Positions 5,852-6,957 of a stretch of 6,957 bases of DNA are shown one piece after another. The stretch's first letter is position 1, and each line of letters starts with the position of its first letter. The translations under genes were made by a program, and so were the position numbers. A model generated the notes under the pieces. It was not told the DNA's origin and ran no database searches. It was given only the letters and a program-made list of their open reading frames with translations. Source of the stretch: an uncultured Eubacteriales bacterium (GTDB taxonomy: Bacteria > Bacillota > Clostridia > Oscillospirales > Oscillospiraceae); contig USHP01000106.1 in the NCBI GenBank assembly GCA_900554625.1, positions 1-6,957 on the forward strand, written 5' to 3'.

Positions 5852-5880
5852 TTGACAAGTCCGCGGACAGACGGTATAAT
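5852..5880 (+). promoter_or_regulatory. Full-consensus sigma-A promoter with spacer palindrome, driving the Fe-S scaffold unit
   Basis: TTGACA (5852-5857) and TATAAT (5875-5880) are exactly 17 bases apart. The spacer contains GTCCGCGGAC (5859-5868), a perfect 10-bp palindrome between the two boxes, in a classic repressor position. The predicted start is near 5887, giving a leader of about 70 bases. The start coincides with a 6-bp hairpin (GGAAAA/TTTTCC, 5887-5904). Promoter strength is inferred from the match. Confidence 0.92.
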
Positions 5881-5886
5881 ATATGC

Positions 5887-5904
5887 GGAAAATCCCGGTT
5901 TTCC
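5887..5904 (+). other. Hairpin at the predicted 5' end of the scaffold mRNA
   Basis: GGAAAA (5887-5892) pairs with TTTTCC (5899-5904) around a 6-base loop, at almost the exact predicted transcription start. Hairpins at the extreme 5' end often protect mRNA from decay. That role here is an inference. Confidence 0.4.
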
Positions 5905-5957
5905 ACTGTGTAAATCCAAAGGCGAACAAACGTCTTTTGAAAGAAAGGAAAATTGCC

Positions 5958-6650
5958 ATGATTTATAGTGCAGAAGTACAGCATATGTGCTCCGTGGCCA
6001 AGGGCGCCTATCACGGCCCCGCTCCCATTCCTGAAGAGGGCAAGTGGGTTCAGGCTAAGGAAATTAAGGACATCAGCGGTTTCACCCATGGTATCGGCTG
6101 GTGCGCTCCTCAGCAGGGCTGCTGCAAGCTGACCCTGAACGTGAAGGAAGGCGTCATCGAAGAGGCTCTGGTGGAGACTCTGGGCTGCTCCGGCATGACC
6201 CATTCCGCCGCTATGGCTTCCGAAATCCTGATCGGCAAGACCATTCTGGAAGCGCTGAACACCGACCTGGTGTGCGACGCTATCAACACCGCTATGCGGG
6301 AACTGTTCCTGCAGATCGTCTACGGCCGCAGCCAGTCTGCGTTCTCCGAGGGCGGCCTGGCAGTGGGTGCTTCTCTGGAAGACCTGGGCAAGGGCCTGCG
6401 CAGCCAGGTTGGCACCATGTACGGCACCCTCAAAAAGGGCGTGCGTTACCTGGAGATGGCCGAGGGCTATGTGCTCAAGCTGGCCCTGGACAAGGACCAT
6501 GAGGTTATCGGCTACCAGTTTGTCCACCTGGGCAAGATGATGGAAGCCATCAAGAAGGGCGTCGATCCCAAGGAAGCCTACGAAAAGAACGTCGGCACCT
6601 ATGGCCGCTTCGCCGAGGCTGCCGAATACATCGACCCCCGTCATCAGTAA
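5958..6650 (+). CDS. NifU/IscU-like iron-sulfur cluster assembly scaffold protein
   Basis: A 230-residue cytoplasmic protein with an IscU/NifU-N-like core at about residues 45-125 and a family-specific C-terminal extension. The core GWCAPQQGCCKLTLNV, then EGVIEEALVETLGCSG, parallels IscU's APACGDVMKLQI and TYGCGSA. By eye, C77 matches the second IscU ligand. The first ligand position is Gln (Q53), with C49, C55 and C56 around it. The third ligand of IscU (HCS) is not seen, though C106 lies in a helix nearby. The protein may therefore bind a cluster differently or serve another role. The start is ATG 5958-5960 with AAAGGAA about 8 bases upstream; upstream in-frame codons belong to the leader. 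It is followed after 27 bases by a GGGtGRT-family gene, a pairing I know from many Clostridia. Its codons favour C/G at third positions much more than those of rpe, suggesting high expression. Confidence 0.88.
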   Translation: MIYSAEVQHMCSVAKGAYHGPAPIPEEGKWVQAKEIKDISGFTHGIGWCAPQQGCCKLTLNVKEGVIEEALVETLGCSGMTHSAAMASEILIGKTILEALNTDLVCDAINTAMRELFLQIVYGRSQSAFSEGGLAVGASLEDLGKGLRSQVGTMYGTLKKGVRYLEMAEGYVLKLALDKDHEVIGYQFVHLGKMMEAIKKGVDPKEAYEKNVGTYGRFAEAAEYIDPRHQ

Positions 6651-6677
6651 TCCGAATTTGTTAAGAGGTGAGTGAAA

Positions 6678-6957
6678 ATGGCTACTTTTGAAGGATACGA
6701 AAGAAGAATCGGCAAGATTGAGGGCGTCCTCAAGCAGTACGGCTTCACCGATCTGGATTCGATGGCGCAGTTTGTAAAGGACAAGGGCGTCGATGTGGAC
6801 GGCATCGTCCGCGGCGTGCAGCCCATCGCTTTTGAAAACGCTGTGTGGGCGTACACCCTGGGCGCGGCCATTGCCCTCAAGAAGGGCTGCAAGACCGCCG
6901 CCGAGGCCGCCACCGCCATCGGCGAAGGCCTGCAGGCATTCTGCATCCCCGGCTCCG
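6678..6957 (+). CDS. GGGtGRT-family protein, N-terminal part
   Basis: The first 93 residues of a gene running off the right edge. The sequence (YERRIGKIEGVLKQYGF, GVQPIAFENAVWAYTLGAA, KKGCKTAAEAATAIGEGLQ, then AFCIPGS) matches the conserved N-terminus of the GGGtGRT protein family. That family takes its name from a later Gly-rich motif outside this window; full members are over 300 residues. No biochemical function is established that I know of. C71 and C88 are visible, and the conserved FCIPGS turn may be functional. The ATG at 6678-6680 has GAGGTG 7 bases upstream. The gap of 27 bases from the scaffold gene, with no terminator, shows cotranscription. Codons are strongly biased toward GGC, GCC and AAG, like its partner, implying abundant expression. 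Confidence 0.85.
   Translation, partial: MATFEGYERRIGKIEGVLKQYGFTDLDSMAQFVKDKGVDVDGIVRGVQPIAFENAVWAYTLGAAIALKKGCKTAAEAATAIGEGLQAFCIPGS

Noticed and set aside
5628..6644. Open minus-strand frame antisense to rpe and the Fe-S scaffold gene
   Set aside because: It spans the end of one well-supported gene, a consensus plus-strand promoter and another gene. Its openness follows from the C/G-biased codons of the sense strand.
1..6957. tRNA, rRNA, CRISPR, riboswitch or mobile element
   Set aside because: I looked for cloverleaf-like stems, regular spaced repeats, transposase motifs and long structured leaders and found none.

Overview
The window looks like chromosomal DNA of an anaerobic, low- to mid-GC Firmicute of the class Clostridia, probably Oscillospiraceae/Ruminococcaceae-like. 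The support is a Spo0A-type response regulator, a DUF1540 protein, a clostridial HtrA with a proline-rich cytoplasmic head, and a NifU-like scaffold paired with a GGGtGRT-family gene, all with strong AGGAGG ribosome sites. This placement is inferred from gene content by eye, not from a search.

Layout. Positions 1-5003 hold six genes on the minus strand. Read in transcription order (right to left) they are a 54-aa DUF1540 protein (4839-5003), an HtrA-like serine protease (3207-4673), a Spo0A-like response regulator (2329-3027), a LytR-CpsA-Psr (LCP) envelope protein (1233-2240), an orphan BlaI/MecI-type repressor (683-1051) and the N-terminal part of a GlmU-related hexapeptide-repeat protein (1-505, running off the left edge). 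Clear intrinsic terminators follow DUF1540, htrA and the BlaI gene, and good sigma-A promoters precede several genes, so this is a string of mostly separate units, not one operon. Only the regulator and LCP genes lack a terminator between them and may be partly cotranscribed.

Positions 5160-6957 are on the plus strand: rpe (ribulose-phosphate 3-epimerase, 5160-5810), divergent from the DUF1540 gene, then a two-gene unit with a consensus promoter (TTGACA-17-TATAAT). The unit encodes a NifU/IscU-like Fe-S scaffold protein (5958-6650) and the start of a GGGtGRT-family protein (6678 onward, running off the right edge).

Function. The minus-strand genes lean toward the cell envelope and its stress responses: protein quality control, anchoring of wall polymers, a BlaI-type repressor and a sporulation-type regulator. 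The plus-strand pair is the least understood part. It has an almost perfect promoter with a palindrome inside its spacer, strongly biased codons, and a scaffold with an altered cysteine set beside a protein of unknown function. Another unexplained signal is a perfect palindrome, GGAAATAATTTCC, found in two separate intergenic regions. No tRNA, rRNA, CRISPR array, insertion sequence or phage gene was seen, and no stretch over 300 bases lacks a gene.
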